NCBI RefSeq assembly: GCF_000730565.1
Contig: NZ_BBIQ01000010.1
Coordinates: forward strand, 62,001-126,000
Direction: 5' to 3'
DNA length: 64,000 bases
DNA from: Pseudomonas fulva NBRC 16637 = DSM 17717
GTDB lineage: Bacteria; Pseudomonadota; Gammaproteobacteria; Pseudomonadales; Pseudomonadaceae
Part shown: piece by piece, positions 1-9,452 of the stretch
Layout: every line of letters begins with the position of its first letter
Numbering within the stretch: the stretch's first letter is position 1
Made by a program: the position numbers and the translations under genes
Notes under the pieces: model-generated
Seen by the model: the letters and a program-made list of their open reading frames with translations, nothing else
Told to the model about the DNA's origin: nothing
Databases searched by the model: none

Positions 1-311
1 TCAACCTCGGGACCTTCAATGATGCGAGTTGCGACCCCAGCCTGGCCCAGCGGCTGACGCACGTCTGCCAACAGGCGCACGGTTACGATCATGCGCTCAA
101 TGGGCGCTTCAAGGGCGGGCACATCACCCGTCATTACGGCAACCCAGCCGCGCATGTTCACGCCGTCCAGCTCGAGCTTGCGCAAAGCACCTACATGCTA
201 GAGCGTGAGCCTTTTAGCTACCGTGAAGATTTGGCAGGCCCCACCCAGACGGTGCTCAAGCAGCTTCTGCAAGCACTGCTAGCCTGGGGCCAGGCGCATT
301 ATCGCAACTGA
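1..311 (+). CDS. hutG: N-formylglutamate deformylase, C-terminal part
   Basis: The frame is open from base 3 to a TGA at 309-311 and gives about 102 residues; the 5' part lies outside the window. The product resembles the C-terminal third of HutG, which hydrolyses N-formylglutamate to glutamate and formate in the last step of the five-step histidine degradation pathway. Visible family features are the opening NLGTFNDASC, a GHITRHYGNP stretch that would form part of the metal/substrate pocket, and the VHAVQLELAQSTYM strand near the end, all typical of the N-formylglutamate amidohydrolase family. It converges with the next, leftward gene, 48 bases away. The identification rests on recall of the family. 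Confidence 0.85.
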   Translation, partial: NLGTFNDASCDPSLAQRLTHVCQQAHGYDHALNGRFKGGHITRHYGNPAAHVHAVQLELAQSTYMLEREPFSYREDLAGPTQTVLKQLLQALLAWGQAHYRN

Positions 312-359
312 AGGCAATCGGCCAGGCAGCGCGGGGTATGCGCGCCGCCCGGTCAATCG

Positions 360-3300
360 TCAGCCTTTGGCGACCTCCTTGAGCGTGAGTTCGCGCAGCA
401 GTGCCTGCTCCTCGAGTTCCCGATCCATCTGCAAGCCTTGTTGCAAGATCACCTCTTCCTGCAGCGGATGGCTGGTGTTGGCCAGTTCCAGTACCCGCTG
501 GCGGTACCGGTTTTCAACCTCCTCGAACCGCTCGGCGTATTCACCGCGAAGGCGCTGGGTCCAGTCCTGGTTGGACAGCAGATAGTCGATGAACGCTTCG
601 CTGTGTTCGCGCTTGCGCACGTGTTCGAGCACGCTCGAAAGCTCATCGGCCGCCAGGTTGGCAGCACTTCGGAAACGCATGCGGTCGGCGATGGGCAGCT
701 CGAGTTCCTTGGCCAGTTCGCGGCGATAAGCCAGGCGCACCGAAACCAGATCCCCCGGTATCGAGCGGTGCTGGGCAAGGTGTTCGAGTTCCTCTACCCG
801 GAACAGCTGCAACAGCCTTTGGCGCATCTGCTGCAGGCTATCTCCTGCATCGATCACGACACGTTGATGCATCAGGTACAACTCGATGTTGTTGAACGCC
901 TGAAGCGCGCCGTCATGACAGGTTTGTGCGCCATTTTCGTCAGGCAGCGCCGCTACAGCGATGCTTTCCAGCAATGGCCGCTCGGTCGGGTTGCTGACCG
1001 CCGCGACCAGCATCAGTCGCACCCGTTCGCAAAACCTGCCCCGAGTAGCGGGCTCCACGTAAGGGGCTGCGTTTTGCAGACGGCCCACCAGGCGCAGCAA
1101 GTCACTGCCTGCAAGCGCATCCCAGCATACCTGCAGGGATTCATTTTGCAGTGCATTTCCCAACATCCACGATTCCATCCGTGGGGTATCGTCACCGGAC
1201 ACCGGAAAGTGCGGGTGGTCCAGAGAGCCATCACTGGAACCATCGGTGAGCAGGTCGTTGGGAATGTCCAAGGCGAAGGAGAAGCTGTGATGGCTGTCGG
1301 AAAACGTGCGGACCCGCTGGATGGTTTCGGCTGGCAGCGGGTTGTCCAACAGGGACACAGAAGAAATCGGAATGGTGCTATCCAGGTTCGACAGGACACG
1401 GTCCGGCAGTTCGGTGATGTTGTTCGAACTGAGGTCGAGCAACTCGAGCGGCAGCAACAGGTCGCACCAGTGCGGCCAGCCCTGCAGCTCCATGTTGCTC
1501 AGCACCAGGGACTGGAGATTCGCTGCAAGCTGTGCAGGAACACGATTGATGGTGCCCACCCGGTTGCCCGAAAGGTCCAGCGAAGTAAGGTGGTTCAGGC
1601 GGCCAAAAATCTCGAACATAGGCTCATCGATTTCCAAACCCATGTTGCGCAACTCCAGGTACTCCAGCTCCGGCAAGCGCAGCAAGGCGGTAGGCAGTGT
1701 CGATTGCGGCGCTTGATGACCGTCTATGGTCAGGCGCGTGATACCCGGAAACCGACTGAGCAGCTCATCAAGCTGCGCAGTCGTGCCTCGCAAGCGGGTC
1801 AAGGCCAGGGCGCGAACACGCTCGCCAAAGAAGGGGGGCAGGCGCCTCGGGAAGTGCTCGATCGACACGTCTTCCAGATGCAGCCTGAGGTATCGATGGC
1901 CCTGTTCCTGATATGTCCAGAAATCATTGATCGCCGTTTCAATGCGTTGACGCTCGGCCAGGGCGGTTTGTGTCAGGGGGTTGCTGGAACTCGATGCCTG
2001 CGCCCAGCCCTCCAGCGCTTCTCGTACCTGCGAGCGCTCGGTGCGCAGGCGCGTGATTCCCTCGATAAGCGACGGCGGCTGGTCCACGCGAATACCAGAA
2101 TTGTCCAGCTGCTCGTTCATGAGCAAACGCTGCACGTGAATTTCGTTGATCGGGTTGCCTTCAAGGTTGATGACCGGCGGGAGTCGCAGTGATTCGGCTT
2201 CGTGCAGCAGGAACGATGGCAGCGTGAGCAGGTTATTGGCGCGCAGGGACAGCTCACCGATGCGGCTCAAGGCATCGCTGTCGATGCCCATCGGCCATTG
2301 CGACAGATGCATGCGGTCGAGCCCGAGGTAATCGAGTGTGAGCGCGTGGAAGCTCGGACGGTTGCCTTGTGCCAAGCGATTTCCGGAAAGGTCCAGATGA
2401 CGCAGCTGCCGGGCACCGGTCAGCATGTGCAGGTCACTGGAGGACAAGGCAATGTTCTGGTTGGTCAGTACCAAGCGCTGCAGCTGTGGCAGGTTTTCCA
2501 GAATGGTGGGAATGCTGAATATGAATGCCGAGGGTGTTGCCCGTGGTGTGTAGGGCCGGTCAATTTCCAATGCCTGGAGTTGCGGCATCTGACGGAGCAG
2601 GCGTTGCAGCAAACGCTCGTTCTGCGCCCAGCTGGCCATCGCGCCTGAGGGCAGGTCATAGAGGGTCAGGCTGCGCACTCGCTGGTAGAAGAACTCGGGT
2701 AAGTTCAACGGAATATCGGCCAGAGAGATCAGCGCCAGGCGTAACACGGACGTGCTCCGGTCGCCTTCGTCCAACGCCGTGTCATACCAGAACTGCACGA
2801 TAGCCTCGCGCAACGCATCGTAGTTGCGTGCTGCTGCATCGGTCGACGGCGAAATGGCCTCGCTCCAGTCATCGAGCCTGCTTTGCAGTTCGGTGCGCTG
2901 CTCGGCCAAACGTTGCAGGTGTTCGAAAATCTGCAGGCGCGTGCGGCCACTGCTGGCCAGCGTATTGATCACCTGATCGGCAGAGCGGCCGGTACGCTGC
3001 GCCAACTCCAATGCCTCGACCTCTGCAAGGAGCTGCGAATAAGAGACCGCATGGGCTTGCGGGCCACCGCCGCTCAGCGGATACCCCAGGCGGCCCTCGG
3101 CAAGGCGCATGGGTGACCGATAGCCGGGGCGCACCGGCCGCATGCCCAGGGCCCTGCGCAAGGCTGGGCGAGGCAGCAACGGACTTTCCTGCATCAGGTG
3201 CCGCAGGGCCGCAGCGTCAGCCGCGCCGAGTTGTGCCATGACGTCTGGCAGCGCCTCGTGAAGCGCGGTAAAGAGGTCCGGGTGTGCCGTTACCAACCTA

Positions 3301-5879
3301 GGTGACTCGGCTTGATCCTGGACGATGTACCCTGCAGGGGCATGGATGATGGTTACGCAGGGGTTACCTTGCTTGGGGCCGATTGCCTCGGCTTGAGTGG
3401 GCCAGAACCCACCTCGCAGGATTTGTAGCCTGGTACCGGTAGGCCATTGCCTGAGTGTCGGCAAGGTATGCAGCACGAGTCGATCGCTGTCCCAGCTCTG
3501 AGCCCCTACCAGAAACAGCCCCTCGTAAGCCCGCGCCAGACGGACCTGTTGCAGATAAACACGAATTTCCTCGCTCAGGCGTAACGGTACCCTACCGCTT
3601 GCCAGCAGGCCCCGTTCGTTGGCAGTCGCGCTGCGTACCAGCTCGTCGGCAATGGCGGCTGGAAGACCGGGGTATGCCCGCATGACCGGTTCGGCGTCGG
3701 GCAGCTGGGCCGATGCCATGCGCCTGTAGGCTCTGAAAAATTCGGTTGAGCGGTCTGCCGTGACGGGCAACTGGCTGATCGACTGGTCAAGCTTGAACCG
3801 CTGGAGGGTGTCTTGCAGCAACGCCGGCAATCGCTCGCTCTCCACCAGCGCCCTGCGCAAGGTATCTTCGTCCGTGTCACTGATCTGCAGCATCCGTTGC
3901 AGCGTCGGCTCATCGAAGTCAGCACTCAGGTGCCCCATTCGTTGCAACAAGGTCGAACCTGTCCAGGTAGCGGGGCGGTCGGTGACCTGTATCCACGCGC
4001 CAGCGCCGTTGTAGCGCAGCGGTGGCTGATAGCGATGCTCGCCCTGTGGGTGCTGCAGCCGGTATTGGCCAGTGTCGGCGTCTGACACGACCTGATACTG
4101 GCGACCCTGCAGCACCAGCCGTTGCTGACCCTCATGCAACAACAGGCCCTGCTCATCCGGTGCCAATGACTGTGGCAGTGGGTCCTGGATTTGATAGGGC
4201 GTCAGATCAGGTTTCCACAGGCTTACCTGCCCATCAGGCATGTCCACGTCTTCCAGCTCTTCGATGAATGACGGGGTCTCGACGGGAATGCGCGCATCAC
4301 CCGATTCGTCGTCGGGTTCTTCGACGATGGGTTCGTCGCCCCCTGGGATTTGCGGCGCGCCTTTGAGCGCATGGCCGGCAGCTGTCAGCGCAGCCATGAC
4401 CGCCACGTTCTCGACGACATCGATCAGGTAGTCGTAAGCTGTGTCGCGCTCGTCTGCCTCCCAGGCTTCGATCCCCTCATACACCTCATGGGCCAGCTGG
4501 ACGATGCCCACCAAAAGCATGGCCTCCCCAAGGCCAGGCACGAAGAAGCCGGCGATGTTCAATGCCAGCAACGCGCGCCCGGCAATGAGCTCGCGGTGAG
4601 CCTGGGCCGTACGCCGGTCCACGATCTGGGTTGGGACAGCGTGGAAGAGCACGTCCTGTTCATGACGTTCCACCTTGCGAAAGGCCATGAGCCCCTGGAA
4701 CGCGTGGGTGAAAGGCGTTTGAACGGGGTAGAGCCTGGCATGTGGATCGCGTACGGGCTCGTGCAGGCCGCGGGTACTCCAGCCCGGTGGTGTCAGACGC
4801 GCTTGCAGGCGCTGTCTAACCATCCCCTTGTCGCGCTCGGGCACATGCTTGTCCAGGTAGCCCATGTCAGCCTGGAGCCGATCCCGCAGTGCGTCATGCA
4901 TGGCCTGCGTATCGGCGAACGCCTTGAGGGGTGTTTCCTCGTCGTCGGGGATATACAGCGCAATGCGGCTATCGGCACCCGATTGCCTCTCGATGACCAC
5001 TACTCCCGTCAGTACGCAGCCCCAGAGTTGCAGCTCGCTGAACCTGAACCCCGATGCGAGAGGATCCAGCTTTTGATCGAGCGGTACTTCCAGCGCGGCG
5101 GTGTAGAACGTCTCGCTGATATCGCCCTTCAAGCGAGCGTAGTGCAGGGACTGTCGCCAAGCCGATTCCTCCGCCCGCCCCAGTGTTTGATACACCTCCA
5201 GGGCCACCTCGTCCGCACTGCGGTCAGCCGTTGCGGCCGGGTAGTAGATCGCGTGTATCAGGTCGTGATATTTCCCACCAATGTCCAACGTCCGACACAG
5301 GTCGGCGAAGGCTTCTGCCGGGATGTCCAGTGCATTGGTGATAGGCACGGTGCCCATGAAACGCCGGTGGTCGAGAATCACCGATTTTTTCAGGAGCCCA
5401 TCGGGTGCATCCATGCCACCTTCAACGGCGGCGGACGCCTCGAAGTTATGCAGGGCTGCCTGAAGCAGTGAACGGGTCGCCCGCTCCACGGCCTGCCGCC
5501 CGTCCAGGGCGTCGTGCTCCTCGATCAGGCGCGCGTCCACCAGGTAGCTCTTGTCGACATCGACCTGTAGACCAAAGCGTTCGGCAATGGCTTCGGTCAA
5601 CGCCTTTCTGGCATAGATCTCCAGCTCTGCAACCTGCTCGAACAGCGCCGCGACCTGCGCTTGGTGCTGACGGTGCTGTGCGTGTTCGATGCTCCAGGCA
5701 CGCGCGACGGCCGGTTGCTCCGTGATCGCTGACGCCAGCCAGGCAGGTGCCTGCCGCCAATTGCGCATGGCCTGGTGCGTGTGGGTCGGGCTTTTTTTCA
5801 GCCACTGGGGGATGCGCTTGGCAATGGTGGAGTAATGGACACCTTGTGAGGGTAGGGTGTCGCTGGTGGGTGTTGGCAT
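360..5879 (-). CDS. Large LRR protein with C-terminal NEL-type E3 ubiquitin ligase domain (effector-like)
   Basis: The 1839-residue product resembles bacterial NEL E3 ligases of the IpaH/SspH type joined to the long N-terminal region (DUF6543-like) common in Pseudomonas effector-like proteins. A hydrophobic stretch near residues 435-460 may be membrane-active. Two leucine-rich-repeat blocks follow (about 1070-1240 and 1340-1510, each with an LDLSGNR repeat), then the NEL domain (about 1560-1839). Its catalytic Cys is C1654 in a C-H-D motif, matching the family's CxD. Such ligases transfer ubiquitin to host proteins, so the target should be eukaryotic. The start is set by AGAGGA 8-9 bases upstream. 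I see no hrp box, so the export route is unknown. It stands alone between hutG and pip and looks like an accessory insertion. Confidence 0.85.
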   Translation of the reverse strand: MPTPTSDTLPSQGVHYSTIAKRIPQWLKKSPTHTHQAMRNWRQAPAWLASAITEQPAVARAWSIEHAQHRQHQAQVAALFEQVAELEIYARKALTEAIAERFGLQVDVDKSYLVDARLIEEHDALDGRQAVERATRSLLQAALHNFEASAAVEGGMDAPDGLLKKSVILDHRRFMGTVPITNALDIPAEAFADLCRTLDIGGKYHDLIHAIYYPAATADRSADEVALEVYQTLGRAEESAWRQSLHYARLKGDISETFYTAALEVPLDQKLDPLASGFRFSELQLWGCVLTGVVVIERQSGADSRIALYIPDDEETPLKAFADTQAMHDALRDRLQADMGYLDKHVPERDKGMVRQRLQARLTPPGWSTRGLHEPVRDPHARLYPVQTPFTHAFQGLMAFRKVERHEQDVLFHAVPTQIVDRRTAQAHRELIAGRALLALNIAGFFVPGLGEAMLLVGIVQLAHEVYEGIEAWEADERDTAYDYLIDVVENVAVMAALTAAGHALKGAPQIPGGDEPIVEEPDDESGDARIPVETPSFIEELEDVDMPDGQVSLWKPDLTPYQIQDPLPQSLAPDEQGLLLHEGQQRLVLQGRQYQVVSDADTGQYRLQHPQGEHRYQPPLRYNGAGAWIQVTDRPATWTGSTLLQRMGHLSADFDEPTLQRMLQISDTDEDTLRRALVESERLPALLQDTLQRFKLDQSISQLPVTADRSTEFFRAYRRMASAQLPDAEPVMRAYPGLPAAIADELVRSATANERGLLASGRVPLRLSEEIRVYLQQVRLARAYEGLFLVGAQSWDSDRLVLHTLPTLRQWPTGTRLQILRGGFWPTQAEAIGPKQGNPCVTIIHAPAGYIVQDQAESPRLVTAHPDLFTALHEALPDVMAQLGAADAAALRHLMQESPLLPRPALRRALGMRPVRPGYRSPMRLAEGRLGYPLSGGGPQAHAVSYSQLLAEVEALELAQRTGRSADQVINTLASSGRTRLQIFEHLQRLAEQRTELQSRLDDWSEAISPSTDAAARNYDALREAIVQFWYDTALDEGDRSTSVLRLALISLADIPLNLPEFFYQRVRSLTLYDLPSGAMASWAQNERLLQRLLRQMPQLQALEIDRPYTPRATPSAFIFSIPTILENLPQLQRLVLTNQNIALSSSDLHMLTGARQLRHLDLSGNRLAQGNRPSFHALTLDYLGLDRMHLSQWPMGIDSDALSRIGELSLRANNLLTLPSFLLHEAESLRLPPVINLEGNPINEIHVQRLLMNEQLDNSGIRVDQPPSLIEGITRLRTERSQVREALEGWAQASSSSNPLTQTALAERQRIETAINDFWTYQEQGHRYLRLHLEDVSIEHFPRRLPPFFGERVRALALTRLRGTTAQLDELLSRFPGITRLTIDGHQAPQSTLPTALLRLPELEYLELRNMGLEIDEPMFEIFGRLNHLTSLDLSGNRVGTINRVPAQLAANLQSLVLSNMELQGWPHWCDLLLPLELLDLSSNNITELPDRVLSNLDSTIPISSVSLLDNPLPAETIQRVRTFSDSHHSFSFALDIPNDLLTDGSSDGSLDHPHFPVSGDDTPRMESWMLGNALQNESLQVCWDALAGSDLLRLVGRLQNAAPYVEPATRGRFCERVRLMLVAAVSNPTERPLLESIAVAALPDENGAQTCHDGALQAFNNIELYLMHQRVVIDAGDSLQQMRQRLLQLFRVEELEHLAQHRSIPGDLVSVRLAYRRELAKELELPIADRMRFRSAANLAADELSSVLEHVRKREHSEAFIDYLLSNQDWTQRLRGEYAERFEEVENRYRQRVLELANTSHPLQEEVILQQGLQMDRELEEQALLRELTLKEVAKG

Positions 5880-5941
5880 TTAGCAGTCCTCTGCACGATG
5901 AGGTGAAGGACTCTGTAGGGCCGGGGAAGGAGAAAGGAGGT

Positions 5942-5971
5942 AGATATATCTGCCCGGCAACTGTACCGGGC
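5942..5971. repeat. Palindrome and short hairpin between the NEL gene and pip
   Basis: A perfect 10-bp palindrome (AGATATATCT, 5942-5951) is followed at once by a 6-bp inverted repeat (GCCCGG at 5952-5957, CCGGGC at 5966-5971). They sit in the divergent interval between the leftward NEL gene and pip. They could be an operator for either gene or a stop for readthrough; nothing in the sequence decides this. Confidence 0.35.
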
Positions 5972-6060
5972 CAGGCATGGAGTTGATGTACAAGCATGCT
6001 CTGCGCTCAATTCAGGTTTATGATGGCTCACGGTCGAACAACCTTCACACGGAGTGCGCA

Positions 6061-7032
6061 ATGCAGACCCTCTACCCGCAGATCAAACCCTACGCCCGGC
6101 ACGATCTGGCCGTGGAAGCGCCACACGTGCTGTACGTCGATGAAAGCGGCTCACCCGAAGGTTTGCCAGTGGTCTTCATTCACGGCGGCCCGGGTGCAGG
6201 CTGCGACGCCCAGAGCCGGTGCTATTTCGATCCCACCCTGTACCGCATTATCACCTTCGACCAGCGCGGCTGTGGCCGCTCCACCCCCCATGCCAGCCTG
6301 GAAAACAACACCACCTGGCACCTGGTGGAGGACATGGAGCGCATCCGTGAACACCTGGGTATCGACAAGTGGGTACTGTTCGGCGGCTCATGGGGCTCCA
6401 CGCTCGCGCTGGCCTATGCCCAGACTCACCCCGAACGCGTGCATGGTCTGATCCTGCGCGGCATCTTCCTGTGCAGGCCCCAGGAGATACAGTGGTTCTA
6501 CCAGGAAGGTGCCAGCCGCCTGTTCCCCGACTACTGGCAGGACTACATTGCGCCCATCCCACCGGAGGAGCGCGGCGATATGGTCAGCGCGTTCCACAAG
6601 CGCCTGACCGGCTCCGACCAGATTGCCCAGATGCACGCGGCCAAAGCATGGTCCACTTGGGAGGGCCGCACGGCCACACTGCGGCCCAACCCCCTGGTAG
6701 TGGACCGGTTCTCCGAGCCGCAGCGGGCCTTGTCCATCGCCCGCATCGAATGCCACTACTTCATGAACAACGCCTTCCTGGAGCCGAACCAGCTGGTGCG
6801 CGACCTGCCCAGCATCGCCCACCTGCCGGCGGTGATCGTGCACGGGCGCTACGACGTGATCTGCCCACTGGACAACGCTTGGGAACTGCACCAGGCGTGG
6901 CCGAACAGTGAACTGAAGGTCATTCGCGATGCCGGGCATGCCGCATCCGAGCCGGGCATTACCGATGCTCTGGTGCGCGCAGCCGACCAGATGGCCAGGC
7001 GCCTGCTCGACTTGCCACTGGAAGAAGCATGA
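6061..7032 (+). CDS. pip: Proline iminopeptidase
   Basis: A 323-residue cytoplasmic alpha/beta-hydrolase that removes N-terminal proline from peptides (peptidase family S33). The oxyanion-hole motif HGGPG is at residues 41-45. The nucleophile is S110 in GGSWGS, and the acid and His are visible later in HGRYDVICP and DAGHAASEP. Length matches the family. The start at 6061 is preferred over an in-frame ATG at 5977 because GGAG lies six bases before it and the family begins near [10 protein letters not shown]. It overlaps dtd by four bases (ATGA), so the two genes are probably co-transcribed and translationally coupled. Confidence 0.93.
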   Translation: MQTLYPQIKPYARHDLAVEAPHVLYVDESGSPEGLPVVFIHGGPGAGCDAQSRCYFDPTLYRIITFDQRGCGRSTPHASLENNTTWHLVEDMERIREHLGIDKWVLFGGSWGSTLALAYAQTHPERVHGLILRGIFLCRPQEIQWFYQEGASRLFPDYWQDYIAPIPPEERGDMVSAFHKRLTGSDQIAQMHAAKAWSTWEGRTATLRPNPLVVDRFSEPQRALSIARIECHYFMNNAFLEPNQLVRDLPSIAHLPAVIVHGRYDVICPLDNAWELHQAWPNSELKVIRDAGHAASEPGITDALVRAADQMARRLLDLPLEEA

Positions 7033-7466
7033 AGGGCCTGCTGCAACGGGTGCGCAACGCGCGGGTGGAAGTGCAGGGCCAGGTCATCGGCGCTGTCGAG
7101 CAAGGCCTGCTGGTGCTGGTGGCCGTGGAGCCGGACGACACCCGCGAGCATGCTGACAAGCTGCTGCACAAGCTGTTGAACTACCGCGTGTTCAGCGATG
7201 AGCAGGGCAAGATGAACCTGTCGTTGAAAGAAGTGGGGGGCGGGCTGCTGCTGGTCTCGCAGTTCACATTGGCGGCCGACACCCGCAACGGCATGCGCCC
7301 CAGCTTTTCCACGGCGGCGCCGCCGGCCTTGGGCGCCGAGCTGTTCGACTACCTGGTGACGCAAGCCAGAGACCGCCACGCCGACGTCGCTACCGGTCAG
7401 TTCGGTGCCGACATGCAGGTCCACCTGGTCAATGATGGCCCTGTAACATTGCTGTTACAAATTTAA
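7029..7466 (+). CDS. dtd: D-aminoacyl-tRNA deacylase
   Basis: A 145-residue protein of the DTD family, a homodimeric editing enzyme that hydrolyses D-aminoacyl-tRNA (for example D-Tyr-tRNA) and so keeps D-amino acids out of translation. Both signature motifs are present: SQFTLAADT in the middle and NDGPVT near the C-terminus (the Gly-cisPro motif that discriminates chirality). Length is standard. The ATG overlaps the pip stop by four bases, an arrangement I recall from other pseudomonads. A small perfect inverted repeat (7442-7459) overlaps the last codons and may help end the transcript. Confidence 0.93.
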   Translation: MKGLLQRVRNARVEVQGQVIGAVEQGLLVLVAVEPDDTREHADKLLHKLLNYRVFSDEQGKMNLSLKEVGGGLLLVSQFTLAADTRNGMRPSFSTAAPPALGAELFDYLVTQARDRHADVATGQFGADMQVHLVNDGPVTLLLQI

Positions 7467-7504
7467 GGTTAAAAAAAGCCGCTTTCTTGAATAAATAAGC
7501 GGTT
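7442..7504 (+). terminator. Weak terminator-like hairpins after dtd
   Basis: Two small inverted repeats lie at the end of dtd: TGTAACA/TGTTACA with a TTGC loop (7442-7459, inside the last codons) and CCGCTT/AAGCGG (7479-7484 and 7497-7502), the latter preceded by a run of seven A residues. Neither has a clean T tract afterwards, so termination is plausible but weak. Confidence 0.35.
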
Positions 7505-7730
7505 CTATACCATAAATAGTTGTTGCAGCCTGATGCGTTGTCACGCGACCTGCTGGATAATCGCGCGCTGCATGAGGCCTGCGTTCGCAGGTCCGTTTCA
7601 CTCTGACTCGAGCATTGTCCGTAGCCGTTTGGGGAATCATTACGCCCTTACGGGGTCCGAACAGTGCTCGCCAACCCGGCATTTGTCGCTGGCCGTTGGT
7701 TTCATGATCTGTTTTCGGCGAGGGTTGCTC

Positions 7731-9452
7731 GTGATTGTTAGTCCCCAAAAAGCATCAAGAATCCCCGGCGTCAGGCTGCGCAAGGCGCTGATGGCCAGCA
7801 TGGCAATCGTTGGCCTGATGAGCGCGGGCCAGCTGTGGGCATTCAATCTTGACGATGTTGCAGCCAAGGCAAAGGATCTGGCCGGCCAGAAGTACGAAGC
7901 GCCCAAAAGCAACCTGCCGGCCGTGTTCCGCGACATGAAGTTCGCGGACTACCAGAAGATCCACTTCCTGCAGGAAAAGGCCGAGTGGGCCAACGACAAG
8001 ACACCGTTCAAGCTGTCGTTCTACCACCAGGGCATGCACTTCGATACGCCGGTGAAAATCAACGAAGTCACCGCCACCAAGGTCCAGGAAATCAAGTACG
8101 ACCCGAGCCGCTTCGAGTTCGGCGACGTGCCGCATGATGCCGATGCCACCAAGAACCTGGGCTATGCGGGCTTCCGCGTGCTGTACCCGATCAACAAGGC
8201 CGACAAGCAGGACGAAATCATGACCCTGCTTGGCGCCAGTTATTTCCGCGTCGTGGGCAAGGGCCATGTGTATGGCCTGTCGGCCCGTGGCCTGGCCATC
8301 GACACGGCGCTGCCTTCGGGCGAAGAATTCCCACGGTTCACCGAGTTCTGGGTCGAGAAGCCGCAGCCGGCCGACAAGCACCTGGTGATCTACGCGCTGC
8401 TGGACTCCCCGCGCTCAACCGGCGCCTACAAGCTCACCCTGCGTCCGGGCAACGACACGGTCGTTGACGTGCAGTCGCGCGTGTACCTGCGCGATCATGT
8501 CAGCCGCCTGGGCGTCGCGCCGCTGACCAGCATGTACCTGTTCGGCCCGAACCAGCCGTCCAAGGTCCTCAACTACCGTCCTGCGCTGCACGATTCCGAA
8601 GGCCTGTCCATCCATGCCGGCAACGGCGAGTGGCTGTGGCGCCCGCTGAATAACCCCAAGCACCTGTCGGTCAGCAATTTCAGCGTCGAGAACCCGCGCG
8701 GCTTCGGTCTGATGCAGCGCCAGCGCGCCTTCAGCGACTATGAAGACCTGGATGATAACTACCAGAAGCGCCCAAGTGCCTGGATCGAACCCAAAGGCGA
8801 CTGGGGCAAGGGCTCCGTCGACCTGGTGGAAATCCCGACGGCCGACGAAACCAACGACAACATCGTTGCTTTCTGGAGCCCGGAAAAGCTGCCCGAGCCT
8901 GGCGAGGCGGCCGAGTTCGCCTACCGCCTGCATTGGACCATCGACGAACCCAAGTTCCAGGCGCCTGAGTTGGGCTGGGTCAAGCAGACCCTGCGCTCCA
9001 CTGGCGACGTCAAGCAGTCCAACCTGATCCGCCAGCCTGATGGCAGCGTGGCTTTCCTGGTCGACTTCGCGGGCCCGGCACTTGCCGCCCTGCCTGAAGA
9101 CACCCCGGTGCGCAGCCAGATCAGCGTGGGCGACAACGGTGAGGTGGTCGAGAACAACCTGCGCTACAACCCTGAAACCAAGGGCTGGCGCCTGACGCTG
9201 CGTCTGAAGGTCAAAGAAGCCAACAAGTCGACCGAAATGCGTGCAGCGCTGGTGCGCGATGTGCCCGTAGAGGCTCCAGCGCCTGCCACGGACGCCAAGC
9301 AGGACAAGGCGTCTGCCAAGCATGCCAAGGCCGAGAAAACCGCCAAGGCCGAACAACCTGCCGCCGACGCGGCGCCCACCGCCGAGGCTGCGGCCACCAC
9401 CGAAAAGGTGCTGACCGAAACCTGGACCTATCAGTTGCCTGCCGATGAGTAA
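7731..9452 (+). CDS. mdoG: Periplasmic glucan biosynthesis protein MdoG/OpgG
   Basis: OpgG family, 573 residues from a GTG start. It is a periplasmic protein needed to build or branch osmoregulated periplasmic glucans on the beta-glucan backbone made by MdoH. A Sec signal peptide occupies about residues 1-37 (basic start, hydrophobic core, cleavage near LWA/F). The body matches P. putida MdoG throughout; the C-terminus carries a Lys/Ala/Glu-rich insertion before the final [11 protein letters not shown] at 7731 is chosen because GCGAGGG lies about seven bases upstream and the signal peptide then has normal length. In-frame codons upstream, back to 7533, have no ribosome site. It overlaps mdoH by eight bases. 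Confidence 0.95.
   Translation: MIVSPQKASRIPGVRLRKALMASMAIVGLMSAGQLWAFNLDDVAAKAKDLAGQKYEAPKSNLPAVFRDMKFADYQKIHFLQEKAEWANDKTPFKLSFYHQGMHFDTPVKINEVTATKVQEIKYDPSRFEFGDVPHDADATKNLGYAGFRVLYPINKADKQDEIMTLLGASYFRVVGKGHVYGLSARGLAIDTALPSGEEFPRFTEFWVEKPQPADKHLVIYALLDSPRSTGAYKLTLRPGNDTVVDVQSRVYLRDHVSRLGVAPLTSMYLFGPNQPSKVLNYRPALHDSEGLSIHAGNGEWLWRPLNNPKHLSVSNFSVENPRGFGLMQRQRAFSDYEDLDDNYQKRPSAWIEPKGDWGKGSVDLVEIPTADETNDNIVAFWSPEKLPEPGEAAEFAYRLHWTIDEPKFQAPELGWVKQTLRSTGDVKQSNLIRQPDGSVAFLVDFAGPALAALPEDTPVRSQISVGDNGEVVENNLRYNPETKGWRLTLRLKVKEANKSTEMRAALVRDVPVEAPAPATDAKQDKASAKHAKAEKTAKAEQPAADAAPTAEAAATTEKVLTETWTYQLPADE

Noticed and set aside
5880..6060. An hrp box for the NEL effector gene.
   Set aside because: Neither GGAACC nor its usual partner CCAC at the right spacing is present on the minus strand upstream of the start.
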